Shown: positions 51,866-59,966 of the stretch, in pieces
Layout: every line of letters begins with the position of its first letter
Numbering within the stretch: position 1 is the stretch's first letter
Assembly: GCA_023402395.1 (NCBI GenBank)
Contig: JAEYGI010000060.1
Coordinates: 53,835-117,834 of the forward strand
DNA: 64,000 bases
From: Bacillota bacterium
GTDB lineage: Bacteria; Bacillota; UBA4882; UBA8346
Reading direction: 5' to 3'
The notes under the pieces: model-generated
The model's input: only the letters and a program-made list of their open reading frames with translations
The model's database searches: none
What the model was told of the DNA's origin: nothing
Translations under genes and position numbers: made by a program

Positions 51866-52000
51866 AAAATGACCACACTAAAATAATGAAGCGAGTCTTC
51901 GATCGTCTGAACGCAGCCGGAGATTGGCGTGATTCGCAAAATTTGCAGAAAATTTGAAAAAATAAGCAATATTCAACCATCAATTTGGGCTGAAATCTGT

Positions 52001-52006
52001 TATAAT
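52001..52006 (+). promoter_or_regulatory. Extended -10 promoter of the binding protein-chemoreceptor operon
   Basis: TGTTATAAT fits an extended -10 (TGnTATAAT). No -35 is evident. The leader is about 170 nt. Confidence 0.65.
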
Positions 52007-52180
52007 AACTAACCGAGCCCATTGATAATCGCTGGGAAAGAAACCATCAAACAGTTTCCATTAATGTATTTTATAAACTTTGTAGGAAAATAGAGGCGGA
52101 TGTTGAAGATATAATAAAATTCCATATTTGGAACTGACCGAGATTAGGTAAGAATGCATGAAACGAAAGGGGTCAATGCC

Positions 52181-53224
52181 ATGAGGCGAAGAACGTTTCG
52201 CGTAGTCTTTTTGGCGGCTGTTTTTTTGCTTGGCCTATTGTTGCCCGTGACGACCATTTCTTCCGCCAAAGCACCCGCTAAAAAATTCAAGGTGTTACAT
52301 ATCATGAGTTACCATTCCCCGTGGGAATGGACGGATTCAATGCTGGATGGTTTCAAGGACGCGCTCAAGGGAGTTGATATCGAGTACAAGGTATTTCAGA
52401 TGGATACCAAACGCAACAGCGGCGAAGCGTGGAAACAAAGAGTGAGCAAAGAGGCGCGGGCGCTGATTGACTCCTGGAAGCCGGACTTGGTCTATACTAC
52501 CGATGACGATGCCCCGGAGTATGTAACCAAATACTATGTCAATACCGACCTGCCGATCGTCTATGCGGCCGTCAACGCCGACCCCAAGACATTCGGGTTC
52601 GAAGGCAGCAAAAATGTTACCGGAGTTCTGGAGATCGAACATTTTGTGGAAAGCGTCAAACTGTTGAAACAGGTGGTTCCTTCCGTTAAAAAGATTGCGG
52701 TCGTGATCGACGACGCTTCCATGTGGACGCCGGTCGTGCAACGGATGAAAGCCAAATTGAACCAAGTCCCCGAAGTTCAGTTTGCGCGATGGGACAAGAT
52801 TCTGACCTTTGCGGAATTTAAGCGCCGCATGATCGAGTATCAAAGCACGATGGATGCCGTCGCCCTGTTGGGTATCTTCAATTACAAGGACGAAAACGGC
52901 CGGAACGTTACCTATCAGGAAGTTCAAAAGTGGGTTGCCGATAATATCAAATTGCCCGATTTCAGCTATTGGAAAGATCGCGCTTCTTTCGGCACGCTGT
53001 GCGTTGTCTCGGTATCCGGGTATGAGCAGGGACTGGCGGCTGGAAAAATAGCTAGGGCAATCCTGGTGGAAGGGAAAAGCCCGTCCAGTATTCCGGCGAC
53101 CGCAACGACCAAGGGCGAACCCATCGTCAGCCTGGCGCGCGCCAATAAAATCGGACTCAAGATAAAAAGTAAAGTATTATTGACCGCCGAGGTTTACAAA
53201 CAATTTATCTGGGATCAAAAATAA
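52181..53224 (+). CDS. ABC-type substrate-binding protein (PF04392 type)
   Basis: ATG 52181 has AAAGGGG about 9 nt upstream; ATG 52154 is weaker. The 347-aa protein has a signal peptide (RRRTFRVVFLAAVFLLGLLLPV). The mature part is of the ABC_sub_bind type: KVLHIMSYHSPWEWTDSMLDGFKDAL, then PDLVYTTDDDAPEYVTKYYVNTDLPIVYAAVN and GVLEIEHFVESVKLLKQVVPSVKKIAVV. No permease or ATPase accompanies it. The next gene is a chemoreceptor 25 bp away, so it may feed ligand information to taxis rather than transport. Confidence 0.87.
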   Translation: MRRRTFRVVFLAAVFLLGLLLPVTTISSAKAPAKKFKVLHIMSYHSPWEWTDSMLDGFKDALKGVDIEYKVFQMDTKRNSGEAWKQRVSKEARALIDSWKPDLVYTTDDDAPEYVTKYYVNTDLPIVYAAVNADPKTFGFEGSKNVTGVLEIEHFVESVKLLKQVVPSVKKIAVVIDDASMWTPVVQRMKAKLNQVPEVQFARWDKILTFAEFKRRMIEYQSTMDAVALLGIFNYKDENGRNVTYQEVQKWVADNIKLPDFSYWKDRASFGTLCVVSVSGYEQGLAAGKIARAILVEGKSPSSIPATATTKGEPIVSLARANKIGLKIKSKVLLTAEVYKQFIWDQK

Positions 53225-53248
53225 ACCGACAAAAAGGGGAAGATCACA

Positions 53249-54967
53249 TTGGCCGGATTCAAAGGTTTTTGGATCGACTTCAGGGCACTGCTGCGGAATA
53301 CGCAGAACCGGGTTATTTTTTCAAAACTTCAGACCAAAATCACGATCATTCTTTTGATAATTTTGTTGGGTACCGTTGGAGCCAATAACCTCGTCAGCAG
53401 TTCGATCTTTATGAAAGAGTACTCCGATGCGCTTAAGTCGGAGTTGATGGTGATCGGAGAGGGACTGAAGAATCAACTGGACCGCTTGCTCGATCTGGAT
53501 CTTGCCATGCAGGATCTGATGGGTTTTGAGGATCAATGCGCCGAGGTCACCGTCAAATATAATTATATTTCCTATGCCGCGGTGCTTGATGAGGACGGGC
53601 GGATCCTCTTCCACAGCGACCCCGCGCAACACCGAAAGCTGGCAAACCCGTTCATCCGCAAAGCAATGGATACCGAAACCGGGAAAGTCATCAGTTACGT
53701 GGAAGACTGGAAGAAAACATACGGAGTGGTCATCCCGGTGACCAAAGACGGGAAGCGGCTGGGCGCCGTGATCCTCGGCCTGCCTGAAACGGCGATCACC
53801 AGGAAAATTGCGATGGTGGTCGGCTCGTCAGTGATCATCTCCATTATCTTTTTCGCCTTGTCGTTTCTCTTGATTCTTTATGCCGTCACCCGCTGGGTTA
53901 GCCAACCGCTTCAAAAGCTGGTCGGTTTGATGGTGGAAGCGGGGAAAGGGGACTTGACCGTAGATGTCGGACGCGCGTCCAATGATGAGATCGGGGACGC
54001 GGTTCGCGGCTTCAATCAAATGATCACCAGTATGAGGGGTTTAATTACGCAAGTTAACGTCTCCGCGCGGAATGTCATCAGTTATTCCGAACAAATCGCC
54101 CAAGCCTCCGGTCAATCGTATTCCGCTTCCGAGCAGATTGCCGTTTCCATCCAGGAAATATCCAAAGGCTCATCGGAACAGACGGCGGAGATTTCGGAAA
54201 TCGCCGGCTACATGAATGATCTTTCCGAGCGATTGAACCTGGTCGGTCGGGATATCGGGACCGTGACCGCCATCATCAATACCACTCAGGGGTTGAGTGA
54301 GAAGGCCATCAGTACCGTAACCGTTCTGAACGATAAAGCGGTCGAGACCGACGCCGCCTCCCAGCGGATCTTGGAAGATATCAACAGCCTGAACCAATTT
54401 ATGAATCAGATTGACGATATCGTAAAAGTAATGGCCGGAATTACCGAGCAAACCAACCTATTGGCGCTGAACGCGGCGATCGAGGCGGCCCGCGCCGGCG
54501 AAATGGGCAAAGGTTTCGCGGTGGTCGCCGACGAAGTGAAAAAGCTGGCCGATCAGTCCAAGAACGCGGCGGCGACAATCAAGCGCATTATCACCAACAT
54601 TCAAGAGAAGACACAGACAACTTTTTCCGCGACTCATGACGCCATGGGCACCATTCGTCAACAGATGGGGGCCGTGACCGAGGCGGATACCGCGTTCCGG
54701 ACCATTTTTGATCATATGGATCAGATGATTCAGCAGGTCAATGACGTCGAGAAATCGGTTGAGGCAATTTTGAAATTGAAAGCAAAAACATTGGCCGCCA
54801 TCGAGAGTATCTACTCCTTCTCCGAAGAAACCACCGCCACTACTCATGAAGTCTCAACCAATACTCAGGGTCAGAAACTAACCTATCAGCAATTGCAGCG
54901 CTATACCGAGCATCTGGGGGAATTGGCCGCGGAATTGAATAAAGCCGTTTCGATCTTTAAGGTTTGA
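53249..54967 (+). CDS. Methyl-accepting chemotaxis protein
   Basis: TTG 53249 is preceded by AAGGGGAAG. The 572-aa receptor has helix TM1 (about 28-50) and an extracytoplasmic single-Cache-like domain (about 51-188, with YISYAAVLDEDGRILFHSDP). TM2 (about 190-213) leads to HAMP (VSQPLQKLVGLMVEAGKGDLTVDV) and a signalling domain (about 290-570). The hairpin tip region reads EQTNLLALNAAIEAARAGEMGKGFAVVADEVKKLADQS, the canonical CheA/CheW contact. It lies between two orphan binding proteins; direct sensing or docking of either is possible. Confidence 0.95.
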   Translation: MAGFKGFWIDFRALLRNTQNRVIFSKLQTKITIILLIILLGTVGANNLVSSSIFMKEYSDALKSELMVIGEGLKNQLDRLLDLDLAMQDLMGFEDQCAEVTVKYNYISYAAVLDEDGRILFHSDPAQHRKLANPFIRKAMDTETGKVISYVEDWKKTYGVVIPVTKDGKRLGAVILGLPETAITRKIAMVVGSSVIISIIFFALSFLLILYAVTRWVSQPLQKLVGLMVEAGKGDLTVDVGRASNDEIGDAVRGFNQMITSMRGLITQVNVSARNVISYSEQIAQASGQSYSASEQIAVSIQEISKGSSEQTAEISEIAGYMNDLSERLNLVGRDIGTVTAIINTTQGLSEKAISTVTVLNDKAVETDAASQRILEDINSLNQFMNQIDDIVKVMAGITEQTNLLALNAAIEAARAGEMGKGFAVVADEVKKLADQSKNAAATIKRIITNIQEKTQTTFSATHDAMGTIRQQMGAVTEADTAFRTIFDHMDQMIQQVNDVEKSVEAILKLKAKTLAAIESIYSFSEETTATTHEVSTNTQGQKLTYQQLQRYTEHLGELAAELNKAVSIFKV

Positions 54968-55262
54968 TGACACTGAATTTTATCCCGGGGTATCTTCCTT
55001 ATCGCTGAATGCATTCTTGAGCCGGATTCAAATAGTAAAAAATTAGCATTTACTTTTGTGTAATAAGAGTGATATTAAAGGCTTAATAATTTTTTGATTA
55101 CTTCATACATTTTTGTTATTAAATGGCTGAGAACGAAAGAGATGGGAGGCATAAAAACCAGAATTTTCATAAAATCACTGCCAAATCTTTAAATTCGGAG
55201 TTTGACAATTTAGATATAATTTATAAAATTGAAATATCTTGATAATCATAAGGAGGAATAAT
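54968..55262. other. AT-rich intergenic stretch
   Basis: No gene. A promoter lies at 55202-55229. The region 55060-55140 is very AT-rich and otherwise featureless. Confidence 0.45.
55202..55229 (+). promoter_or_regulatory. Promoter of the orphan dctP gene
   Basis: TTGACA (55202-55207) and TAAAAT (55224-55229) with a 16-bp spacer, 34 bp before the gene start. Confidence 0.75.
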
Positions 55263-56261
55263 ATGTTTAAAATGCAACGAAACGTTTTGGTCCTGTCCTT
55301 GGCGATCGTACTCCTTTTTAGTGCGGTGGCGTTTGCCGGGGTTGCCGAAGATCCGAGGGACAAGCCTGTAGCCATTAAAATGGTGACTCCTTTTGCATCC
55401 GGCCATATTATCGCCGATGCATGCGATGCCTTCAAATCACTGGTCGAAGAAGAAAGCGGCGGCCGGATTACGGTGCAGATTTCCAAGGGCTATGGCTCCG
55501 AAATTTCCACCAATTTGGAATGCTCCAAGGGAACCGTCGATATGCAATGGGCCGGCGGGCAGCCGATTCAGGAGTTCTCGCCCAAGTACTTCTTCTTCAA
55601 CGGTCCCTTTGTCATCAAAGACTATGCCCATTTTGAGCGGGTTTGGAAGAGCAAGCTCGGAAAAGACTGCCGGGATGAGATTGAAAAGAACGGGAATATG
55701 GTATCCCTCAGCACGATTTATCGCGGATTCCGGCAAACAACCGCCAACAAGTCGTTGACGACCCCTGACGATTTTGCCGGCTTGCGGCTGCGCCTGCCTT
55801 TGGTTCCCGACTGGGTTACCATTTGGAAAGCGGTGGGCACGACTCCGATCCAATATCCTTTGGATCAGCTCTATTTTTCACTCAAGAGCGGGCAAGCCGA
55901 GGCCTCCGAGGGCGATTTGGCCCAAATTGCCTCCTATAAGCTGAACGAAGTCCAATCCCAGTTGATCATGACCAACCATTCCGTGGCGGTGGGCTGGTCG
56001 ACCATTAATAAAACGTTCTATAGCAACTTAAGCGAACGTGATCGGGCTTTAGTCAATAAATGCATGGATCAAGCGGCTTGGTGGGCCACGCTCAAGACCA
56101 AGATGGATGAAGGAAAATATCTGAGCCAGCTAAAATCCGCCGGGATGACCGTCATTGAACCCGATTCCGAAGCCATTCGCGCCAAAGCCAAGCCGGTGGT
56201 GGAAGAGATGTTCAAAACCCAATGGCCGGTAACCACCTGGGCGCAAGTTTTGGCCATATAG
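55263..56261 (+). CDS. Orphan TRAP-type substrate-binding protein (DctP family)
   Basis: ATG 55263 has AAGGAGG 6 nt upstream. The 332-aa protein has a signal peptide (FKMQRNVLVLSLAIVLLFSAVAFAG). DctP character is seen in KMVTPFASGHIIADACDAFKSLVEEESGGRITVQIS, then STNLECSKGTVDMQW, TPDDFAGLRLRLPLVPDWVTIWKAVGTTPIQYP and SGQAEASEGDLAQIASYKLNEVQSQL. Unlike 32267-33256 it has no dctQ or dctM neighbour. It has its own promoter and a terminator, so it is a stand-alone gene. It may share another TRAP permease or serve the chemoreceptor upstream. Confidence 0.9.
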   Translation: MFKMQRNVLVLSLAIVLLFSAVAFAGVAEDPRDKPVAIKMVTPFASGHIIADACDAFKSLVEEESGGRITVQISKGYGSEISTNLECSKGTVDMQWAGGQPIQEFSPKYFFFNGPFVIKDYAHFERVWKSKLGKDCRDEIEKNGNMVSLSTIYRGFRQTTANKSLTTPDDFAGLRLRLPLVPDWVTIWKAVGTTPIQYPLDQLYFSLKSGQAEASEGDLAQIASYKLNEVQSQLIMTNHSVAVGWSTINKTFYSNLSERDRALVNKCMDQAAWWATLKTKMDEGKYLSQLKSAGMTVIEPDSEAIRAKAKPVVEEMFKTQWPVTTWAQVLAI

Positions 56262-56386
56262 ATGAAGTAATGGCCGAAACAGTCTGGCTTTTAGGCCATT
56301 TTGGTCCCCGAAGCTTCAGGTGATAATCTTATAGACGTACCTATATCTTCTGAAATTTCAAATTGTTTGATGAATTAAACAGCGTG

Positions 56387-56429
56387 CGGGCCGCCACTTT
56401 CGATATTCGATAGAGGCGGCCCGTTTTTT
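56387..56429 (+). terminator. Intrinsic terminator of the orphan dctP gene
   Basis: CGGGCCGCC pairs with GGCGGCCCG across a 19-nt loop, followed by six T residues. Confidence 0.85.
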
Positions 56430-56452
56430 ATTTTTCGCATAAACCTGGCTAG

Positions 56453-56540
56453 ATAAATTGAAATAAATTTTATGAATAAGCTTTCCCAATCCTTAAAGCA
56501 TGGCCGGGAAAGGGCAATGTCAGTATTTATTTCAACTTAT
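56453..56540. repeat. Palindromic element, type R
   Basis: Ends ATAAATTGAAATAAAT (56453-56468) and ATTTATTTCAACTTAT (56525-56540) pair with one mismatch. The core is unrelated to types P and Q. Confidence 0.8.
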
Positions 56541-56548
56541 GAATCTAT

Positions 56549-56633
56549 ATCGGATGAAGTAAATTTCTAATCTAAAATTAGCATTCTTAAAGCCGAATGC
56601 AAATGAATCAAATCGGAATTTACTTCATCCGAT
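56549..56633. repeat. Palindromic element, type Q (copy 1)
   Basis: Perfect 17-bp ends ATCGGATGAAGTAAATT (56549-56565) and complement (56617-56633). Copy 2 lies at 58444-58526. Confidence 0.88.
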
Positions 56634-56643
56634 TACAGCTGAA

Positions 56644-56725
56644 ATAAGTTGAATTAAATCCATTAATTTTTCACCATGGCCGGCATTAAGGACATGATGT
56701 ATAGCAGAAATTTAATTCAACTTAT
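56644..56725. repeat. Palindromic element, type P (copy 2)
   Basis: Perfect 16-bp ends ATAAGTTGAATTAAAT (56644-56659) and complement (56710-56725); core contains CATGGCCGGCATTAAGGACA. The same 10-bp linker TACAGCTGAA separates it from type Q here and in the right block. Confidence 0.9.
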
Positions 56726-56734
56726 CTAAGGGAA

Positions 56735-56781
56735 ACATGTCGCAGTTGAACTGGGGGTTCAAAGACGTATTGCGAACATAT
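56735..56781. repeat. Palindromic element, type T (degenerate copy)
   Basis: ACATGTCGCAGT on the left against ATTGCGAACATAT on the right; related to 58721-58768. Confidence 0.6.
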
Positions 56782-56873
56782 ATAGAATGGATTTGTGCGG
56801 TTGACGTAGAATAAGGACAATGGTAAGATCGGTTCATGGATAATTACGGATGAACGGTTAGGGGGACGGCCGG

Positions 56874-57746
56874 TTGCTGTGGATTGCGGAGCGGTGGCGC
56901 GATTACGAATTGCTTGACGCCGGAGACGGTGAACGATTGGAACGTTGGGGCCAATGGATTTTACGCCGTCCCGATCCGCATGTTATTTGGCCGGCGATCA
57001 TCGGCGGCCCGTTGTGGAAGAAAGCTCATGCCCATTATCATCGCAGTCCCGAAGGAGGAGGCCAATGGGAGTTCTTGGAGCGGTTGCCGGAACGGTGGGA
57101 GCTGAATTACGATCAGCTCCGGTTTTACGTGCGGCCGATGGGCTTTAAGCACACCGGCCTCTTTCCGGAACAAGCCTCCAACTGGGATTGGCTCATGGAC
57201 AAGATCGGCGCGGCGCCGGAGCCGGTCCGGGTGCTGAACTTGTTTGCCTATACCGGCGGGGCTACCGTGGCGGCCGCGGCGGCCGGAGCGGAAGTAGTTC
57301 ATGTGGACGCTGCCAAGGGGATGGTGGCGATGGCCAAGGAAAATTTGGCCTTGTCCGGACTGGGAGACCGCCCGGTGCGGTTTATCGTCGATGACGTGCT
57401 GAAATTTGTGGCGCGCGAGGAACGGCGGGGCCGCCAATATGAGGGGATCATCATGGATCCGCCGTCCTTCGGGCGGGGACCGGGCGGCGAGGTCTGGAAG
57501 GCCGAAGACGAGTTATTTAACTTGGTCAAGGCCTGCCGCCGGATTTTAGCCCCGCGGCCGCTTTTCTTGCTTTTAAATAGTTACACCAATGGCATCGGGC
57601 CGCTGGCGCTCGGCAATATCCTGGCGTTTCATCTCAAGCCGGATTACGGGGGGAAAGTGGATTTTGCCGAAGTGGGTCTGCCGGTCGCCGGAACGGAGAT
57701 CGCATTGCCTTGCGGCAATTGCGCCCGCTGGGAGAGCGCGGGGTGA
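56874..57746 (+). CDS. Class I SAM-dependent rRNA methyltransferase (RlmI/RlmK-like)
   Basis: TTG 56874 follows AGGGGG by about 9 nt; the exact start is uncertain. The 290-aa protein shows the SAM fold: FPEQASNWDWLMDKI, then VLNLFAYTGGATVAAAAAGAEVVHVDAAKGMVAMAKENLALSGL, and IIMDPPSFGRGPGGEVWKAEDEL, the D-P-P-S-F motif of 5-methylcytosine-type RlmI relatives. Family members methylate 23S rRNA. The N-terminal PUA domain of full-length RlmI (about 390 aa) is missing, so target choice may differ. Its stop overlaps the GTG of the pseudouridine synthase gene. Palindrome blocks flank the two-gene unit. Confidence 0.88.
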   Translation: MLWIAERWRDYELLDAGDGERLERWGQWILRRPDPHVIWPAIIGGPLWKKAHAHYHRSPEGGGQWEFLERLPERWELNYDQLRFYVRPMGFKHTGLFPEQASNWDWLMDKIGAAPEPVRVLNLFAYTGGATVAAAAAGAEVVHVDAAKGMVAMAKENLALSGLGDRPVRFIVDDVLKFVAREERRGRQYEGIIMDPPSFGRGPGGEVWKAEDELFNLVKACRRILAPRPLFLLLNSYTNGIGPLALGNILAFHLKPDYGGKVDFAEVGLPVAGTEIALPCGNCARWESAG

Positions 57747-58432
57747 AGACGGTTGGGATCAAGATTCTCTATGAGGACAATCACCTGCTGGCAGTGGAGA
57801 AACCGGTCAATATTCCCACTCAGTCCGACCGGACCGGGGATCCGGATCTGCTTTCCCTTCTTAAAGCGGATCTTAAGCAACGCTATCAAAAGCCGGGCAA
57901 TGTATATCTGGGGCTGATCCACCGGCTGGACCGGCCCGTCGGGGGCGCCATTGTCTTCGCCAAGACCTCAAAAGCCGCCTCCCGCGTCTCCGACCAGGTG
58001 CGATCCAGACAAATCGAAAAAGGATATCTGGCGGTCTGCCACGGGATACCGGACCCGGCCGCGGGACAGCTCAAACATTTTTTGATTAAGGACAGCCTTA
58101 AAAATCAAGTTTCGGTCGTGGACGCAAGCATCCCGGGCGTCAAACCGGCGGAGCTTGATTACAGGCTGTTGGCGGAGGAGGCCGGATTCGGCTTGCTGGA
58201 GATCGCCTTGAAGACGGGGCGTTCCCACCAGATCCGCGTTCAATTGGCCGCCATCGGACATCCGTTGTTCGGAGACCAGAAGTACGGAGCGACGGTAAAT
58301 CGTCCCGGGCAACAGCTGGCGCTGTGGTCCCGGCGGCTGGCCTTCATTCACCCGGTCTCCAAGGAAGCGGTGGTCCTTTATTCATCCCCTCCTCCGGCTT
58401 ATCCCTGGAGTTTGTTCAACGTCGGCGTCTGA
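57743..58432 (+). CDS. RluA-family pseudouridine synthase
   Basis: GTG 57743 overlaps the preceding stop as GTGA, the likely coupled start; the frame also extends upstream. The 229-aa enzyme contains the catalytic Asp in LIHRLDRPVGGAIVFAKTSKAA, then EKGYLAVCHG and the GRSHQIRVQLAAIGHPLFGDQKYG block. It lacks an S4 domain, like RluA-type and YjbO-type enzymes. It converts uridine to pseudouridine in rRNA or tRNA. With the methyltransferase it forms a two-gene RNA-modification unit. Confidence 0.93.
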   Translation: MKTVGIKILYEDNHLLAVEKPVNIPTQSDRTGDPDLLSLLKADLKQRYQKPGNVYLGLIHRLDRPVGGAIVFAKTSKAASRVSDQVRSRQIEKGYLAVCHGIPDPAAGQLKHFLIKDSLKNQVSVVDASIPGVKPAELDYRLLAEEAGFGLLEIALKTGRSHQIRVQLAAIGHPLFGDQKYGATVNRPGQQLALWSRRLAFIHPVSKEAVVLYSSPPPAYPWSLFNVGV

Positions 58433-58443
58433 AACGAATCTAT

Positions 58444-58526
58444 ATCGGATGAAGTAAATATCTTTATAACTTTGCATTCTTAACGCCGAATACAAATGAA
58501 TCAAATCGGAATTTATTTCATCCGAT
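58444..58526. repeat. Palindromic element, type Q (copy 2)
   Basis: Ends ATCGGATGAAGTAAAT (58444-58459) and ATTTATTTCATCCGAT (58511-58526), one mismatch; about 80% identical to copy 1. Confidence 0.86.
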
Positions 58527-58536
58527 TACAGCTGAA

Positions 58537-58619
58537 ATAAGTTGAATTAAATTCATTAATTTTTTCATCATGGCCGGCATTAAGGACATGATGTATATCA
58601 GAAATTTAATTCAACTTAT
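58537..58619. repeat. Palindromic element, type P (copy 3)
   Basis: Ends identical to copy 2 (58537-58552 and 58604-58619) and a nearly identical core. Confidence 0.9.
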
Positions 58620-58621
58620 AT

Positions 58622-58707
58622 ATATGTTGAAAAAAGTTTTGGGTAAAGCATTCACAGCCCAAAAGCCGGCTGTGAATGGCGAAATTATTGGACTTTTTTC
58701 AACATAT
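58622..58707. repeat. Palindromic element, type S
   Basis: Perfect 16-bp ends ATATGTTGAAAAAAGT (58622-58637) and complement (58692-58707). An inner hairpin TTCACAGCC/GGCTGTGAA adds a second stem. Confidence 0.86.
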
Positions 58708-58720
58708 GGATTCAAGGAAA

Positions 58721-58768
58721 ATATGTCGCAATAATCAACGTTTATCCAAGAAACTTATTGCGACATAT
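58721..58768. repeat. Palindromic element, type T (intact copy)
   Basis: Perfect 14-bp ends ATATGTCGCAATAA (58721-58734) and complement (58755-58768). It ends 2 bp before the AGGAG ribosome site of the next gene, so it could mask translation. Confidence 0.82.
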
Positions 58769-58779
58769 ATAGGAGAAAG

Positions 58780-59175
58780 GTGGTGATAACCTTGGCTCAA
58801 AATCCCAATCTATATCATCGGCGCGGCCCTGATTTCTGGTGCAAGGCGATTCGTTGGTTCGAGGTATTGGCCTGGGTTTTGGTGGCGGGAGTGTTTTTTC
58901 TGCTCGGTTTGGCGAAACCCCGAAGCATCTCGATGTTTGATCGTTTTTTCGGGATCGCCGTTCCGCAGGATTGGAACTGGGTGCTACTCCGCTGGGCACT
59001 GGTGTTGAACGCCATTTTGCTGCTCACCTGCATCTATGGGTTGTTTATCAATTCCCATCGTCATGACCGGAAAGAGGACCGCTACAGCCCGACCTTGATT
59101 GGTTTGGGGGTGGTCGCGTTCTGCCTGATCCTGGCCTTCTTCGTCTGGGTGCTGTGGGCCCGGCTGGCCGCCTGA
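58780..59175 (+). CDS. Small membrane protein of unknown function (three helices)
   Basis: GTG 58780 is preceded by AGGAGAAAGG; TTG 58792 is an alternative. The 131-aa protein has three predicted membrane helices (about 30-50, 68-88, 105-128) and basic loops (HRHDRKEDRYSP). I do not recognise a family. The palindrome T ends just before its ribosome site. Confidence 0.7.
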   Translation: MVITLAQNPNLYHRRGPDFWCKAIRWFEVLAWVLVAGVFFLLGLAKPRSISMFDRFFGIAVPQDWNWVLLRWALVLNAILLLTCIYGLFINSHRHDRKEDRYSPTLIGLGVVAFCLILAFFVWVLWARLAA

Positions 59176-59217
59176 TTCGGGAAATTAAAATTGGGCGATA
59201 TTTCCTTGCTTTGCGGC

Positions 59218-59246
59218 TTGACTTATCAGGTATCCAATGTTATAAT
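59218..59246 (+). promoter_or_regulatory. Promoter of the tRNA operon
   Basis: TTGACT (59218-59223) and TATAAT (59241-59246) with a 17-bp spacer; predicted start near 59253, 13 bp before tRNA-Val. Confidence 0.87.
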
Positions 59247-59265
59247 CATCAATGCATCGTGTTTC

Positions 59266-59342
59266 GGTCGCGTGGCTCAGTTGGTTAGAGCGCTGCGTTC
59301 ACATCGCAGAGGTCACTGGTTCGAGTCCAGTCGCGACCACCA
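59266..59342 (+). tRNA. tRNA-Val (CAC)
   Basis: Acceptor GGTCGCG pairs with CGCGACC; anticodon loop TTCACAT in stem CTGCG/CGCAG gives CAC. TTCGAGT in the T arm. CCA is encoded. Confidence 0.96.
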
Positions 59343-59350
59343 TTTCATGC

Positions 59351-59427
59351 GGAGCTGTGGTGTAGTTGGTTAACATGCCAGCCTGTCACGCTGGAGATCG
59401 CGGGTTCGAGTCCCGTCGGCTCCGCCA
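59351..59427 (+). tRNA. tRNA-Asp (GTC)
   Basis: Acceptor GGAGCTG pairs with CGGCTCC (one G-U); anticodon loop CTGTCAC in stem CCAGC/GCTGG gives GTC. CCA is encoded. Confidence 0.96.
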
Positions 59428-59442
59428 TTTTATCTTCGATGT

Positions 59443-59518
59443 GCCACGATAGCTCAGTTGGTAGAGCAGGGGACTGAAAATCCCCGTGTCGCTGGTTCGA
59501 TTCCGGCTCGTGGCACCA
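59443..59518 (+). tRNA. tRNA-Phe (GAA)
   Basis: Acceptor GCCACGA pairs with TCGTGGC; anticodon loop CTGAAAA in stem GGGGA/TCCCC gives GAA. CCA is encoded. Confidence 0.96.
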
Positions 59519-59618
59519 TTTTATTGCCTTTTTTTAAAAGTCTTGTGACGAAGTTTGCGCTTTACGGAGCTTTGCTTTAAAGGGGCTTATCACAACGCTT
59601 TTAATACATGATGTTTAG

Positions 59619-59897
59619 ATGTTTATTCGAGTGATAACGATTAGTTTATTTCTTCCGGGAGCCCTGTCGCTCAAAGATAAACGTCAGGTTCTTCAGAGTT
59701 TGACGGCCAAAATCCGCAAGTTCAACGTCTCGGTGGCGGAAATCGGATACCGGGACCAGTGGCAGCGGGCTGAACTCGGGATGGCGGCGGTTGGAAGCGA
59801 CCGGTCGTACCTGGATGGACTCGGGCAGAAGATTGTCCGGTTGATTGAGGAGCAATATCCCGTAGAGATTACCGGTCTCGATATCGTCGATTATTAA
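59619..59897 (+). CDS. DUF503 family protein
   Basis: The 92-aa protein matches DUF503: a beta strand MFIRVITISLFLPGALSLKDKRQVLQSLTAKIRKFNVSVAEIGYRDQWQRAELGMAAVG is nearly the family consensus in type. It is a ferredoxin-like alpha/beta fold; in many Bacillota it is encoded near ribosome-binding factor A. Function is unknown. Here it follows a tRNA cluster and ends in a strong bidirectional hairpin. Confidence 0.92.
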   Translation: MFIRVITISLFLPGALSLKDKRQVLQSLTAKIRKFNVSVAEIGYRDQWQRAELGMAAVGSDRSYLDGLGQKIVRLIEEQYPVEITGLDIVDY

Positions 59898-59923
59898 GGG
59901 GCTGGCGTATACGCCAGCCCCTT
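59896..59923. terminator. Perfect 28-bp palindrome between convergent genes
   Basis: AAGGGGCTGGCGTA followed directly by its complement; it overlaps the stop of the DUF503 gene and lies before the AsmA-like gene end. Confidence 0.8.
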
Positions 59924-59966
59924 TGCCTTTTAACCCCTTCGCTCCGGAGCGAACCACAGAGGGGGT

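Larger units (their letters stand above)
51797..52180. other. Intergenic stretch with terminator and promoter
   Basis: A terminator-like hairpin stands at 51826-51865 and an extended -10 at 52001-52006. The remaining 150 bp before the next gene are AT-rich leader without clear structure. Confidence 0.5.
56262..56873. other. 612-bp intergenic stretch packed with palindromes
   Basis: After the terminator at 56387-56429 four palindromic elements follow almost end to end (56453-56540, 56549-56633, 56644-56725, 56735-56781). No gene. Confidence 0.8.
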
